Positions 34,201 to 45,800 of a DNA stretch of 64,000 nt are shown in pieces. The stretch covers positions 8,208,617 through 8,272,616 of the forward strand of contig CM075193.1 of NCBI GenBank assembly GCA_037577475.1. Reading direction: 5' to 3'. The notes beneath the pieces are model-generated. The model was not told the origin of the DNA. It did not search any database and saw nothing but the letters and a program-made list of their open reading frames with translations. This DNA is from Chaunax sp. Z400 (lineage: Eukaryota; Chordata; Actinopteri; Lophiiformes; Chaunacidae). The translations under genes and the position numbers were made by a program. Numbering within the stretch: the first letter of the stretch is position 1; every line of letters begins with the position of its first letter.

Positions 34201-36765
34201 ACGTGGGGGTGCAGGTGTGTGTAATTACATCAGTAATAAGGCCTGGATATGGCCCACCTGCCTCAAAATGAATTCTCCATCCAATCCAGCACTGCTGACA
34301 ACAAAAGAGAAAAGCACTCGCTGATTATGGCTGTGATGATGCAGGTAGAAGGATGTGTTTTATGGGAAATATTTCCGGCTCAGGTATGATTCACTGGAAC
34401 AAATTAATCCCTCCATCAATGACATGTACTATCACCCATACATGACTCATATGTCATGTTAGAGATGAATAAATCATGAAAAAAAACATAATATGCATTT
34501 ATGTGTATTTGCGAGTGATAAATATTGTTCATTATGCTCAGTCACTATGATGGATTGGTGATATGCTTAGGTTTCCCACAATGCCGTGCATGCTGGTGTT
34601 TACTCACCACGACCTTGAACATAAGCAAATTAAGTGAATAAATGAATTATTTAGGCCAGTATTAATACTGTATATCAGTTTCCTGCCGCTGTTGTCCATC
34701 TGGATACAACCATTTAGGATCCTGCGTGAGCCGGTTTCTCTGTGACGAAGCTGCACAGGACACAGATATCCCTTGGGTTTGGGCTCCAGCTGGAGTAGAC
34801 ATGCTAGGGCAACCTGTCCCTATTATTGTTTGTGACAGAATCAAGAAGGAAATGCAAGTAGAAAAAGTGCGTGCGTTGTGCCTGCACGTCAGATTCTGCT
34901 GGCAGTATCCCCAATGTAATTATGGGCATGGCTGGCCAGCTATGACAGCTCATCTGTTAGCCAGCCAGTAGGAGTATGGGGCACCCTGCACCAGAGTGAT
35001 GAGCCACAGATACTCACAAATTAAAGATCAAATGCAGTGTTTCATGAAACAAGAGATTTGAGGAAAGGTGCTTTCATTTAGTTTCATGCTACAAACTAAC
35101 TCTGAGCCACATGCATGTGCCATTAACTGACAGAGTTAGCCACTGCTCTTGTTTCTCTGCATTTCATGTGCCATGCAAATTAGTTGCAAAGGCAGGTTGC
35201 AGCCTGGCATTATCATTTTAATTAGTCCAATCTCATCATATATTCAGGACTCAATTACAACTAGGAGGCACTGGTTCTGAATTGATTAAGGTGGATGAAC
35301 AAAGTGTTCTGCAGAGGATTTAAATTAAACAACTGACAGGAGATCTTCTATTGAAGATAGATAGATATAGCGTTTACAAATAATATCTGCACCATAAACA
35401 TCTTTATGGTTTAATAGTGATAATGAATGCCTTCACCACATAAACTAAGCTTGTGGCTCAACTTCATCTCTTTAATTTTTCTTGTGCCCCAACAAAAGGG
35501 GGTTTAAAAACACAAATGTTCTACTTTTTTTATCAGGTATGAAGTAATTCATTGTAAATATCTTTGAAATCTTTGTTTTAAATGAATGTCATACAAATAC
35601 TGTTCATATTTTAAATGTTTATTTTGTTTTTGTCCCAAACCTTTCAGTCCCTTTCATACTTTACCATCTTTACTAAGTACAGCTGAAAGAGTGACGGGTC
35701 AAGCTAACCACACAGTCTCACACCTTTATGTTTCTTTCGAGAGGACCATCCCCCCCATATGTAACCATAGACCCAAACATATTATGCTTACCCTTTGGCA
35801 AAGGCCCTCCAATCAGAGATAAGTAATGACTAGGTAGGCTAGCATGCCGTGATACCAGCTTTCTAATTAGTCTTCCATTAACTTTTTCAACCTTGGCCAC
35901 TGCAGGGTGCACACTCAACACACAAACACACCTCACACCCTTAGACCAAAATTTGGGGCTGCTTCTCCAAAATCTAAGATGAATTATTTAGGAACATTTT
36001 CAACTCTGTAGTGCTCATTTAAATCATGCCTGCTTTCACCCTTATTGGCCAAACGTGTATGTTGTTTTTGGGATCCTCCCTCATGGTATCATTTCATATA
36101 TTCATATATATTCATATATATATATAACCTTAAAATATAATTCCACTTGCACAGTATGATGTCACTTTGTGTATCATCTTTTTCCTTGTTTTGTGTGTAT
36201 TATCATGCAAATAGACTTGACATATCTCAATTTTATGTGTTGTCATTAATCCACATAATAGTAAACTTTTTTTTTTTTACTTTATATGATTGAAACCTGG
36301 TGCATGTGATTTTGGTCCAAGCTACTACTACTACCACTTCTGAAAAATGCTCCCCAACTATTCATTCAATCTTCTCCTATGACTATTCAGTGCTGTATGT
36401 GTTCACAACACATGATAAATTATCTGTTTGTCTCTGGTTGATTTTAAAAGAATAAGTTTTTTTCAAAATAAGTTTTCTTTTACAGAGAAAAGACACAGAT
36501 CAACTTCTCTGTTGTATTTTATTTAGTTTATACTGTTAAGAAGCCCTGGCCAACAGTGTTTGTTTGGATCCAGGTAGAATCGCAATGCTCTACACTGTCA
36601 TGTCTGGTTTTTATCTCGCATCCTGATTTGTCTGATGCCTGTCAAAGCCCATACGATATCTTTCTGATCTGTAGCATGAGAGAACTTTCCTAAGTTTCTG
36701 CAGAATGTGTACATGCTGTAACAGAACGTGCACAAAGGAGGGAGTCTGAGAGAAGAGTCAATACG
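28224..36765. other. Non-coding DNA, no gene recognised
   Basis: About 8.5 kb. The longest non-repeat open frame of the whole window lies here (minus strand, 30964-31458, 164 codons), but it has no recognisable domain and a Cys/Ser/Phe-rich, non-coding-like composition. AT-repeat sequence occurs at 36096-36127. The segment 35150-35300 is rich in homeodomain-like cores. Confidence 0.5.
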
Positions 36766-36890
36766 GCATGGATCACTGTTTCTCAAACAAGGGTATGTGA
36801 AGTGTATGCAAAAAATAAAATGTGACTTACAGTTTCAAAGTCAAATAGTTTGATTATATTTACACATAAGCAAAAGTACAATCTCACAAC

Positions 36891-37320
36891 GTGATGAAAA
36901 CCTCCACTGTTGTGCTGACGTTTAGAAATGAAACATGCTCACACAAGTTCGTGGAGTTAGAATTAAGATTAGTAAGTAACAGATACCGTGACTATGAAGA
37001 TTCAAGATACTATGCATCCTATTTAGTGAGCTACCAAGTGGCTAAGACCGGCAAACCCCATGCTGTTGTGGAGGACTTAATTCTCGGTGTTTCCGCGTGT
37101 ATGGCTGGAAGAATGCTTTGGGAAAAGGCCAAAAACTATACAGACCATTCCTTCGCCAAACACTTCTGCAGAGTGCATGAGTGACATGACTGTGGATGTT
37201 TTAAAACAGCTATTAGTTTGCATATGAGTCAGTGAATTCTTTGCACTACAGCTGGATAAATCAACAGACGTAGCCAAGCCCCTCAAATGTATTTTCCGTA
37301 TTATGCGGTGAAATGGACAG
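36891..37320 (+). pseudogene. hAT transposase, N-terminal/catalytic piece, broken
   Basis: The frame from 36891 encodes 97 residues ending at 37184. It contains ASYLVSYQVAKTGKPHAVVE, closely matching the S-Y-x-V-A-x-x-I-A-K-x-x-K-P-H signature of hAT-Charlie/ZBED5-like transposases. It is followed by a region equivalent to the MCRIMIGEKAA segment. Coding-like sequence continues past the stop in other frames: an in-phase TGA at 37206-37216 interrupts, then SEFFALQLDKSTDVAKPLKC is readable near 37231-37290. That stretch carries the Asp of the conserved L-D-E-S-T-D-V block, with E changed to K. At least two stops and one shift are needed, so it is not functional. Confidence 0.8.
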
Positions 37321-37399
37321 CGACCATGTGACGCTATTGCTGCACATAGGCATGAGCTGGTTATCAAGTTGTTAACCATTTGCACTACTAATATATCTG

Positions 37400-37907
37400 G
37401 CTATGTTCAATGTACAAGATTAAATTGAGGCAATGATAAAGACGTTCTGGACAGACTGCATGAACAACAACAAAAACACAGGTCTTTCTTTTGTGAGGTG
37501 ATTTTTTTTGTGTGTGCAAATCAAACAACTCACCTCACCTTGTTGTTTATGTTGTATAGAGTATGACTATTTTATAATAAGAAACTAGTGATAATATGGT
37601 TCATAACACAATATACAATATAATTCCTTAATACTTTATACAAATGAGAGATTGTAAAATACGTTTTAGAAATGTGTTTTGATAAACTATGGAAATGGTT
37701 ACTGAAAGGACAGGTATGTAATTTACATTGTTAGAATAACTATACTGTTCGTACAGTGTATTTTTGTTTTTTATCATGTTTTGTTTTATGTATGCATTCT
37801 TATATGGTATGCATTGTATAATGTTATGCATATGTGTCGGACCCCAGTAAGAATAGCGGCAGCATTTGCTGCAGCTAATGGGGATCCTAATAAACTAAAC
37901 TAAACTC
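37400..37907 (+). mobile_element. Nested LINE 3' tail
   Basis: The end, from tcggaccccagtaagaatag through gcagctaatggggatcctaa to the repeat taaactaaactaaactc (37837-37907), is the characteristic 3' terminus of a common teleost LINE family. It sits between two transposase pieces of the hAT relic. This insertion is therefore younger than the hAT element. The left limit is uncertain, the sequence upstream is AT-rich, and no reverse-transcriptase coding is seen, so it is heavily 5' truncated. Confidence 0.65.
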
Positions 37908-37913
37908 AGTGAG

Positions 37914-38250
37914 CTGCTGCACAACTGTGCAGATGTTTCCCCGAACCTGAAGAGTACGAGATGGATTTGTTTTTCCCTTTCTTCCGTGCCTGCTGCCTCT
38001 GAACCAGGAGAGCTTCAGTGATGTTGCAACAAGTGGATCCATGAAAATTAAATTCAATCAGAAGCCTCTGCCAGATTTATTGATAGGACCCTGCCAAATA
38101 TCCTGCACCAGCCAATCACACTGTCAAGACTTTGATGCCCTTTTCCACCATATGTGGAAGCAGGTTCACAGCTCTGACAAGCTTGAAAACAAAATAGGCA
38201 CAGACTGTGTGTGGAAAAATTATTTGAGGCTCAGACTTTCTCAAATTTAG
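37914..38250 (+). pseudogene. hAT transposase, C-terminal dimerisation piece, broken
   Basis: Reading through shifted frames gives FSDVATSGSMKIKFNQKPLP near 38011-38070. Next comes a degraded counterpart of the K-T-L-M-P-F-x-T-T-Y-x-C-E-x-G-F-S block, and it ends KNYLRLRLSQI before a TAG at 38248. This is the hATC dimerisation region and normal protein end of ZBED5/SCAND3-like transposases. The conserved CExGFS block is disrupted. It belongs to the same relic as the piece upstream. Confidence 0.75.
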
Positions 38251-38371
38251 ATTGCATTTATGTGCATCCACTCAAGCACACCCGTCTCATTTATTGTGAG
38301 TATTTGAGGCTGAGATTAAATGTGTGAAGGAGCATGAGACTGTAAAAAGTTTGGGAAACACTGACATGGTT

Positions 38372-40853
38372 GATCATTTTTTCTGTTTTGTTTGTTTTGT
38401 TTTAACACAGCTCAGAATAATATCAATCCTTTCGTTCATCACGTCAAACACATCATCAGGGAAATATATAACATAAATGGTATCTGTTTGTGTGTCTCCA
38501 CATGTGTGCTCACTGATATGTCTGTGCGTTTCAATGCATGAATCCATGATTCATCCTGTTTCACAGTGGGCAGTCAATTTTAGAATGGAGCTCCATAAAA
38601 GAGTAATGGAATTTCCTGGGGAGCTGCTGTCCTGTGGCCTTCCAGCCTCGAGTGGTATGCACTATCTTGGCCTGTTATCACTTTTCACACAATCTGTTTG
38701 TCAGTGAGCCCACGACTTCAAAGGGGACTTAATGCTTTCTTTCATTTTCTCTTGGGGTTAAGGGGTTGAGAGAGTGACTCTACATTTTATGAACAAAGCC
38801 CCCCAAGACATCAAGCAGAATAAAACGTTTCCATCCTGGATGCAGTTCCTAACATTTACTCCAAAGAACAGATCATAAACTATTAATGGATATAGGTCTG
38901 TCCGGGCACAGAAGGGTGCCTCTTTGAATGAGATCCTTGTGTTGGGCAGGGTCCGAAATGGGGCTAAAGCTTGTAAAATCCCTTTATTCCCTTACAACAT
39001 CAATATCCTGCATGGAGGAGAATAAGGGGTAGATAGCCAACATTATGATGTTGTGTAAAATTGCCATTATTCAGTCAAGCGATTATCTGCTTCCGTGGTG
39101 CGTAATGCATCTCGATGTCTGTAACTGATGCTTGAACATTTGAGACTCCACTGGAGAAGGGTGAAAGCAGAAGAGGTGACCTCTCTCTCTGCACTCTTTT
39201 AGCCGCTCTGTGCCAGACACATTTTCACCGTATAGAAAGTGCACAAAGCCTGTGCGCATCATAGCAATGTTTATAAAGCAAAAGTAAGCTCAATTGCAAA
39301 ATTACCTGACTCTCAGCAGGCTGGTCTCATTAGATGCATTTAAATGACTTGGATGCAGGCATATCTGGCTTTAGATGTTTTGTTTGACTCATATGTTCCC
39401 TGCTTGATCCCTAATGTTGATAACTTGTGAGAAATTTAGATGATTATTTTTGATATTTCATGTTTTTTCCTCTGTTTTTATTTTTATATGTTTGCAACCC
39501 AGCTTATTTGTGCTGCTGCCTGTCTTTTCGAGGATGCTCTTGTAAAAGAGTTAGATAAAGGTGAAATAAAAAAAATAAAAAAACAATCTCACTGTTCCCA
39601 GCATGAATTATGAATATCATGGCTTCATATCTGCATGTTCTTGTCAGATTTTCATTAGATAAGCAACATGCACAATTATTTAGTGGATTTCTGCAAGATA
39701 CTGATTACCTGAAATCATTCAAGTAATCATGATTTATTAGAGTAAAAAATAAAATGGTTATTAGAATGCTACTGAGCCACTAATTAAAAGTAACACCAAT
39801 GTGCTGGAAGAGCCAGACAAAGTTTGTTCAGAGTTATGTAGCTTTACTGTTTGTACTGTTGATCAAACAGAAGCAGCTTCTCCGCCTTCTACTGTAATTT
39901 GGCAAAGCTGGTGGGAGGTGCAATAAGGTATCAATAAAATTCAGCTCTTTTTCATCATCATAGGCAGACATTGATGTGTTGTATCAGCAGCGAACTAAAG
40001 CTAACTTTTTGGTTAATGCAAGTCACATCAAATGTTGCTTATCCGTACAAAGAAAATACCAGCATCGAAGCAGTGTTTTGGAGTGTTCAGCTTTGAAACA
40101 ACTGATTCATTTGGTTTTGTAGAAAATAGGTGTAGAGTTCATGGTTAGTAGGTCTCAATAGTGATTACAAGGTTTGAAATCTTAGTAGATCACAAACATA
40201 CTGTAGCAGACAGACTTTCACCTTGTCTTACCAACCATTCTATATTTTACATATATTTTAAATTTCATTTCAGCAGTGTTAAGAAGTCAATCCTCTGTCA
40301 TCTTCACGTCTGACTGTGCTCTTCCATGTGAACAAAGTAACTCTTACAAAGTTGTCACTGCCTTGACTCACACAACTTTCCAGATTTAAAATAGAGATGA
40401 CTGGCTAATGACAATTTCAGTGTTTGCATTTTGTTGACCTTGATGAAATAATTACAATAACAATGTTTCAAAAGGTTTTGATTTTAACAAATTATCTTTT
40501 CATCACATTTGTTTGAGATTTTAATATATGTTCCATGTTTTTTTTTCCATCATTTAATTTTGACTTTCTAATCCTGAGTAGTAAAGTAAAATTATTTATT
40601 TCTCATGTTCTTCTTGCTCTGCTCTAACCAGTGCACCCATTCTGTAATGCTTATTCTGATGTAAAGTGCTGCAATATTCTCTGAAAGCTGTCTCAGAGGT
40701 GGGTGGATCTGGTTGTGAGGGTTACTAATTAAATTTATGAATGGCTATGATGGTCTCATACGATCTAAACTTGTCCACTTAGTTTTCCTGAGACTTGTTT
40801 CACAGTGAGCTTGTACACTTATGGCTCTTTGATTTCTTTCTCTTTCTATACAG
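38372..40853. other. Non-coding DNA with a LINE tail
   Basis: About 2.5 kb without a supported gene. It contains the truncated LINE tail described separately at 39503-39583. Confidence 0.5.
39503..39583 (+). mobile_element. Truncated LINE 3' tail
   Basis: The sequence ttgtgctgctgcctgtctttt followed by cgaggatgctcttgtaaaag and an A-rich gtgaaataaaaaaaataaa end matches the typical 3' end of another frequent teleost non-LTR element. Those copies usually read gctgcctgtcttggccagg ... ctcttgtaaaagag ... ggttaaataaa. This copy has lost the segment between the stem and the ataaa end. Only the tail is present. Confidence 0.65.
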
Positions 40854-40932
40854 ATCACACGGGTCATTTTCTGTGTCTTCCTCGAGACGGACTTTGCAAT
40901 CTACAAGACAAAAATGTCAGTCATTTTTCAAG
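40854..40932 (+). CDS. Possible upstream exon (weak)
   Basis: A 79-base segment has an excellent acceptor (gatttctttctctttctatacag) and a strong donor (TTCAAG|gtatgt). All reading is uncertain. The first frame, starting at the first base, is open, ends in phase 1 and would join correctly to exon A. It is hydrophobic (it begins ITRVIFCVFLETDFAIYKTK) and contains an in-frame ATG at 40914 with an A at -3, so it could alternatively be a 5' leader that starts translation six residues before the junction. The other open frame ends in phase 2 and would not fit. Composition is unlike the acidic exons and I recognise no homologue, so a chance pairing of splice-like sites is quite possible. Confidence 0.2.
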
Positions 40933-43900
40933 GTATGTGTCTTTACTTCAAATTTTCAGCAATGCATGTCATCAATACTCTATCATTACACATCATCTGT
41001 TATTGTTGGAGCCATATGAATGTTTTTGGACTCAGACATAAAATCTGCAATATGATATTTGAGTTGAATTAGGATTATTATTTAAATGAGTTATGATTTC
41101 TTGAATATTATTCTAAATGTTCTCTTATTTTGATTATGTAATCTGGTTGAATTGGGAATTGGTATTCACTTTATACTTACCTGATATCTATGAGTGAAGT
41201 AAGGTTTGCCACTCCTTGTTTCTGCGTCACTACGACGCTCTTGTGTAACCTGTTAACTGGGTGATTGAGCTGTTTGTTCTTGTTGGATGGCGGAGAGCAG
41301 GTAGATTGCAGAGTAGACAACATTGTACTTAGGGCAGTTCGTATTTTTACGAATCTTATGTTAGATTTTGTTTTGTTTTGTTGGAAACGTCAACCCGATT
41401 TATAGTTAATAAATGATCCTTCATTTGTTTGGCTATACTTCTGTGAGTGCTTTGCTGGAAGATGCATGTCGGTAACTCCCCATCCAACCTCCAGTGGCTA
41501 AAGAGGTTAGCTAAGATCAATTGGCCACAGTTATCCAATGCTGTTTTAAGATGAACTAGTTACTGGACTAATGAATGATTAATATGCTGTGTTTTTCTAA
41601 GGTTAAGATTTAGCTTTATACGAGATGTCATCACCTACCTAACTGACCATCTATAAAAACCTTAGCAGCTTTGCTACCATATGTACCCATCTGCAGAAAA
41701 TGATATTGTTCCTGGAAGCATTATTATAAGGACCTGTCAGGCTCGGGTGACATCTTCAAATGTGAACAATTTCAATACCATTTGGGAGATTAACAATGAG
41801 AATTTATGCTGACAGTTGCTGAAACAAGTGTCAGCTTCTCTATGGATTTCCTTAATAGGATTGGAATAGTTAGACTTCTTGTCAGTGAACCAGCAGGCTG
41901 ATATTTTTCATTATTGTTCATATTGTGATGAGGCTTCAATGCCGGATTTGATTGACTGAAATAATGGTCCTCAGCCGTGAATGTCTCCCACAAGAACTTA
42001 AAGATTCAGGGATGCATAGCAACCGCTGATTGTTCATGGTTTGTGCTCCTCAATTCTCCATGTGAAATAAACAAACATCCATTATCTTCTGCTCCCACTC
42101 ACTTCTCTCTCTCCCTTTCATTTCACGACATCGTCTTTTTTCGGGGGCCAGGAGCAGTCTAGCTCTGATGGGGGCTCCACGGAGGATTGAGTTTAATAGC
42201 TGGGGAGCTGAAAGAGGCTGGCTGGCTTTACCAACCGAGCATTACCTCCTTTTTACCTCACTTTTCCCTCCCCTGTGGAATACAGGCTCTCAGGCCTTCA
42301 ATTCACGGCTCCCAGATGGAGTGTGTTTTGTTCCCTCTGCTCTCCCATCATCTGTCCCACTCCCTGCCCAGGCTCTCTGCTGAAAGATTGCATTCTGGGG
42401 ACAGACCTTAATTATATTGCCTGCCCCCATGCACCCAGCACCTGTCTCATCATATTAGTGCTCTGAGATGAGAATCTGGTGCTGTTGTTCTCCAGTTATC
42501 ACTCTTGCCATTTACAAGTGCTGTCAGTGGATAAACGCCCTATATCTCTCCACGACTGGGAGCATAGAGGAAACTAAACAAACTGGCTCCGTGTGTTTCA
42601 CAAAACATGGCCATAAAAGTTTTTGAGAGCTACTTTATTAGAAAATAACTCTTAACTAAAACTATTATCTCTATGCATGAGTTGCTAATGAGGGAGCCAG
42701 AGGTCAGTTTTGGATTAAATTTGGAGTCACAAAAAAGGCTAGCACACATCGAGATGTCAACCCAAGCACTTTTACTCATCACAGTGCCCCGCCTGTCATG
42801 TGACGTATGGGGTCAGAGCCACCTTTGTCACTGCTCTTTGTGTGTGGGCTGCAGAAGATACTAATTCCATTATAAACCAAGTAAATGTGACATTCCCACT
42901 CAAGGTCATTGTCTTTAAGCGAGGCAGACATGTTTTTTCAATTCGCTCTCCTACACCTGCTCCAATCTCTCAACGTATGTGCCTGATAAAGCTTTTATCA
43001 CACTCTATAAAGACTTCATCTCTTTAACTTGTTCCACTCAAAGATGACATAATTACCTGTGCTATGATTATAGACAAGACATTCGTGTAAGGCAGTGAAT
43101 TCAGATGTTCTACCCAGCCAGGTTGCACCATAAATGTGTTTAACAGGAGTTGATACGTCTGCTATAAAGAAAGAAATGCTGATTGGTTTGATTGCACCAT
43201 GTTGGGAATGCATAACCCTGTGGTGTGAAAAGACTCACATTTGGGCTGCATAGAATGGCAGTAGTGAATCAGAGGCTGTGAATTAAGCTCTGCAGGTGTG
43301 CTCAAGCGATTTCAGAACATCCCATCATCCTCACTGCTAGAGACAGACAGGCAGGTGCATCTTGCGGCAACACAGAGGCCTGAGACCTTCTATCTCGTGC
43401 AACAGCTTTCAATAACCTCCTGTCACATCGACCTCCTCCTCTCTTCTCTCTCTGATTCCCTCTTGCATCACTACTTGCCCAATATCTCATCCCTCCTCTT
43501 TCTATTATTCTTCCTCATTATATCAAGGAGGAGCTTCTCCACCGCCTCCTCTATCAGCCAGCTTTTATTGAGCTGTTGTGAATAATCGCCTTGATCTGTC
43601 TGTAATTTGTATGTGTGTGTGTGTGTGTTTTCATATGAAACTCAGGATCTTCCTTGTGACATGAGTTGCAAGCATGTCTACAGCTGAGAGGAGGCACAAT
43701 AGATTTTTTTTATTGCAGTCGTACTATTCTCATTTTTCATCGTACAGCTGCTTTCCTCATATTCAAGCAATCTGTCAAGTGACAATGACTGGAACAGGAA
43801 CGTGTAAACAGGACATTTGCATACAGGAAATTGCTTTATTACAATGTGCATTCCCACAAGCTGTCACTGTGAGGGAGTCAGAATGTGGATACATCACTGC

Positions 43901-45529
43901 AGAAGGAGGAAGCTGAAAAATAGCCTTTCCTGACAGGAATCCTCATCCACACCTGCATACAGGAACATTAGCCAGGATGCACAAGCAAATGCTTGTAAAA
44001 CAGGAAACTGCACCTAGGTGAGTTTTGAACATCAGAGTGAAATATTAAAATAAATGACTGCAGTTTTTTGTCAGTAGTATGTGCCTGATGTTCAAGCAGA
44101 CACACCAGAAGAGCTGCTGTTTGATGAGTATTGATTGTTGAGGTCTCACAAGCAGACAGGTCTTTTATGGAGTGCCAGCTCAAAGAATACTTCAGCTGTT
44201 TATGTCCAGACGTTTCATAAGCGAAATATGCAAATACTGAAATATGCAAATGTGCAAACAAGCTTATTTTCACAGCAACTACATGTAAAGCTTTTTCCTT
44301 TTAGTACCATCCCCCATACATTAATAATAATACATACATTAATAATTTATAAGGTGCTGTGACAGTTTTGCCATCTGGTTAACAGAACAATCATTGTTTA
44401 CATTGTTTGATGAAATCCACACAGCTAGAAACATTAAACAGAAATGATCATGGTTGTAGTTTTTAAGAAATAAAATCTAAATAAATATAATTACTGAATG
44501 ACCTGCAGAGCTTAATCAATGTAATTAATTACATGACACGATTCTATTAAATATTCAGACTGGTTCATACATCATGATTGACCACATGCTAACTTTGGCA
44601 CGTAGCGTGGAAGCAGTCATGCAGCTGAGGTTGTGGGGAGTAAAAGCATGTTAAGATTGATTCAGGCCACACGCGACCACTAATATGATGCAAGTGACTG
44701 CTGACAAGCTGGGCTACATCTACTCTTCTCCCTACAGCTCTGCAGGGGCTGCTGCATTCTTTCCAAACTGTTTCACTGACTTTCCAGTTGACATTTATTT
44801 CTACGGGTCTTCAAACACCCCATACCCTTAATCCCATAACCTACACACCTACCACGCATAAGATGTCCATAATAGAAGCATCCAGCAAACTCCCCTGTGC
44901 TTTAAAGAAGTAAGACTGTGGCGTTCACACACATCTATCACACACATGTAGTTTGTGTAAAGAGGAGATGAAGGGCTAAAGGAACCCTCTGAGGGATGAA
45001 AATTAAGTCTGTGTTGCTTTCACAAGGCTATCCCTTGGGGCAGGGCAATGAGGAAACCATGTTTTGTTGTGGATGAAGCTTACAGAAAGCACAGTGGCTC
45101 ACAATCTCTCAATCAGCTTTGGAGTCAGTTTAGCTCATCATTTGTTTTATTTATATTTGTGCATACTGTAAATCATAAACATGTATAAAATGTACAAATA
45201 CATATCCTGACTACCTGCCTGTCAGCATGTTCAATATTAGATAGACATGATTACTTTCTGATCATTTGGAGATATAAAACGTGCAACCTAACCAATTCAA
45301 TGAAAAGATCAATACGCCTTTCCAAGTGATAGATGAGAGGATCGATAGCACTCTCATATCTATCCGTTCAAATGCAGTTGGAGCCAGGAGATGCATATCT
45401 TAGCTTAGCATAAATACTCACCGCAGCTATGTAAAAAGGCTAAGGAAAAAAAATGCTTATAACTGCCTCTAAAGCTCTCTAATTAACATGGCACAACTGG
45501 TTTGCTAAATCCATTCAAAATGGAGGTGG
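40933..45529. other. Non-coding DNA, no gene recognised
   Basis: About 4.6 kb. It holds a short TG run at 43613-43628. Open frames near 42168-42466 overlap one another in three frames of a C/T-rich patch and are not convincing. If the candidate exon at 40854 is real, this is intron. Confidence 0.5.
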
Positions 45530-45800
45530 TGCAGCATGGTGGTGTGGTGGTTAGCATCGTCACCCCACAGCAAGAAGGTTCTACATCCCAGCCTGAGGCC
45601 TCTCTGTGTGAGTTTGCATGTTCTCCCTGCGTGAGTTCTCTCCAGGTGCTCCGTCCACAGTCCAAAAACATGACATAAAGTTGAATGGTTGCTGGTCTTT
45701 CATGAGCTGGCGACGTGTCTCGGGTGTACCCCGCCTCTCGCCCATCTATCAACTGGAATAGGCACCAGTCCACTGCGACCCTGCAAGGATAAGCTGTTAT
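45530..45800 (+). mobile_element. Dispersed teleost repeat with tRNA-like head, plus orientation
   Basis: It begins gcagcatggtggtgtggtgg followed by ttagcatcgtcaccccacag and a ggttctacatccc stretch, which resemble the A and B boxes of a tRNA promoter. It continues with gagtttgcatgttctccctg, later ctggcgacgtgtctcgggtg and taccccgcctctcgcccat, and ends near gaccctgcaaggataagctg. This order of motifs is a very common teleost repeat. The minus-strand 133-codon open frame at 45483-45884 lies within it and is not a gene. A reversed copy lies at 58957. Confidence 0.85.

Larger units (their letters stand above)
36774..38363 (+). mobile_element. hAT-type DNA transposon relic (Charlie/ZBED-like) with nested LINE tail
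   Basis: The left end reads CACTGTTTCTCAAACAAGGG. The reverse complement of the right end reads CAGTGTTTCCCAAACTTTTT, giving terminal inverted repeats typical of hAT elements. Flanking octamers gcatggat (36766-36773) and acatggtt (38364-38371) agree at six of eight positions, as expected for an aged 8-bp target duplication. Inside are two transposase pieces: an N-terminal piece with ASYLVSYQVAKTGKPH and FFALQLDESTDVAKPLK-like residues, and a C-terminal dimerisation piece near 38041-38250 ending WKNYLRLRLSQI. Between them sits a LINE 3' tail. Stops and frameshifts abound, so the element is dead. The family resembles the transposases that gave rise to vertebrate ZBED5 and SCAND3-like genes. Confidence 0.85.

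Noticed and set aside
42139..42466. Possible exon with EQSSSDGGSTED followed by a stop, and three overlapping frames
   Set aside because: Acceptor is plausible but the peptide is very short, and the three competing frames indicate a C/T-rich patch rather than a gene.
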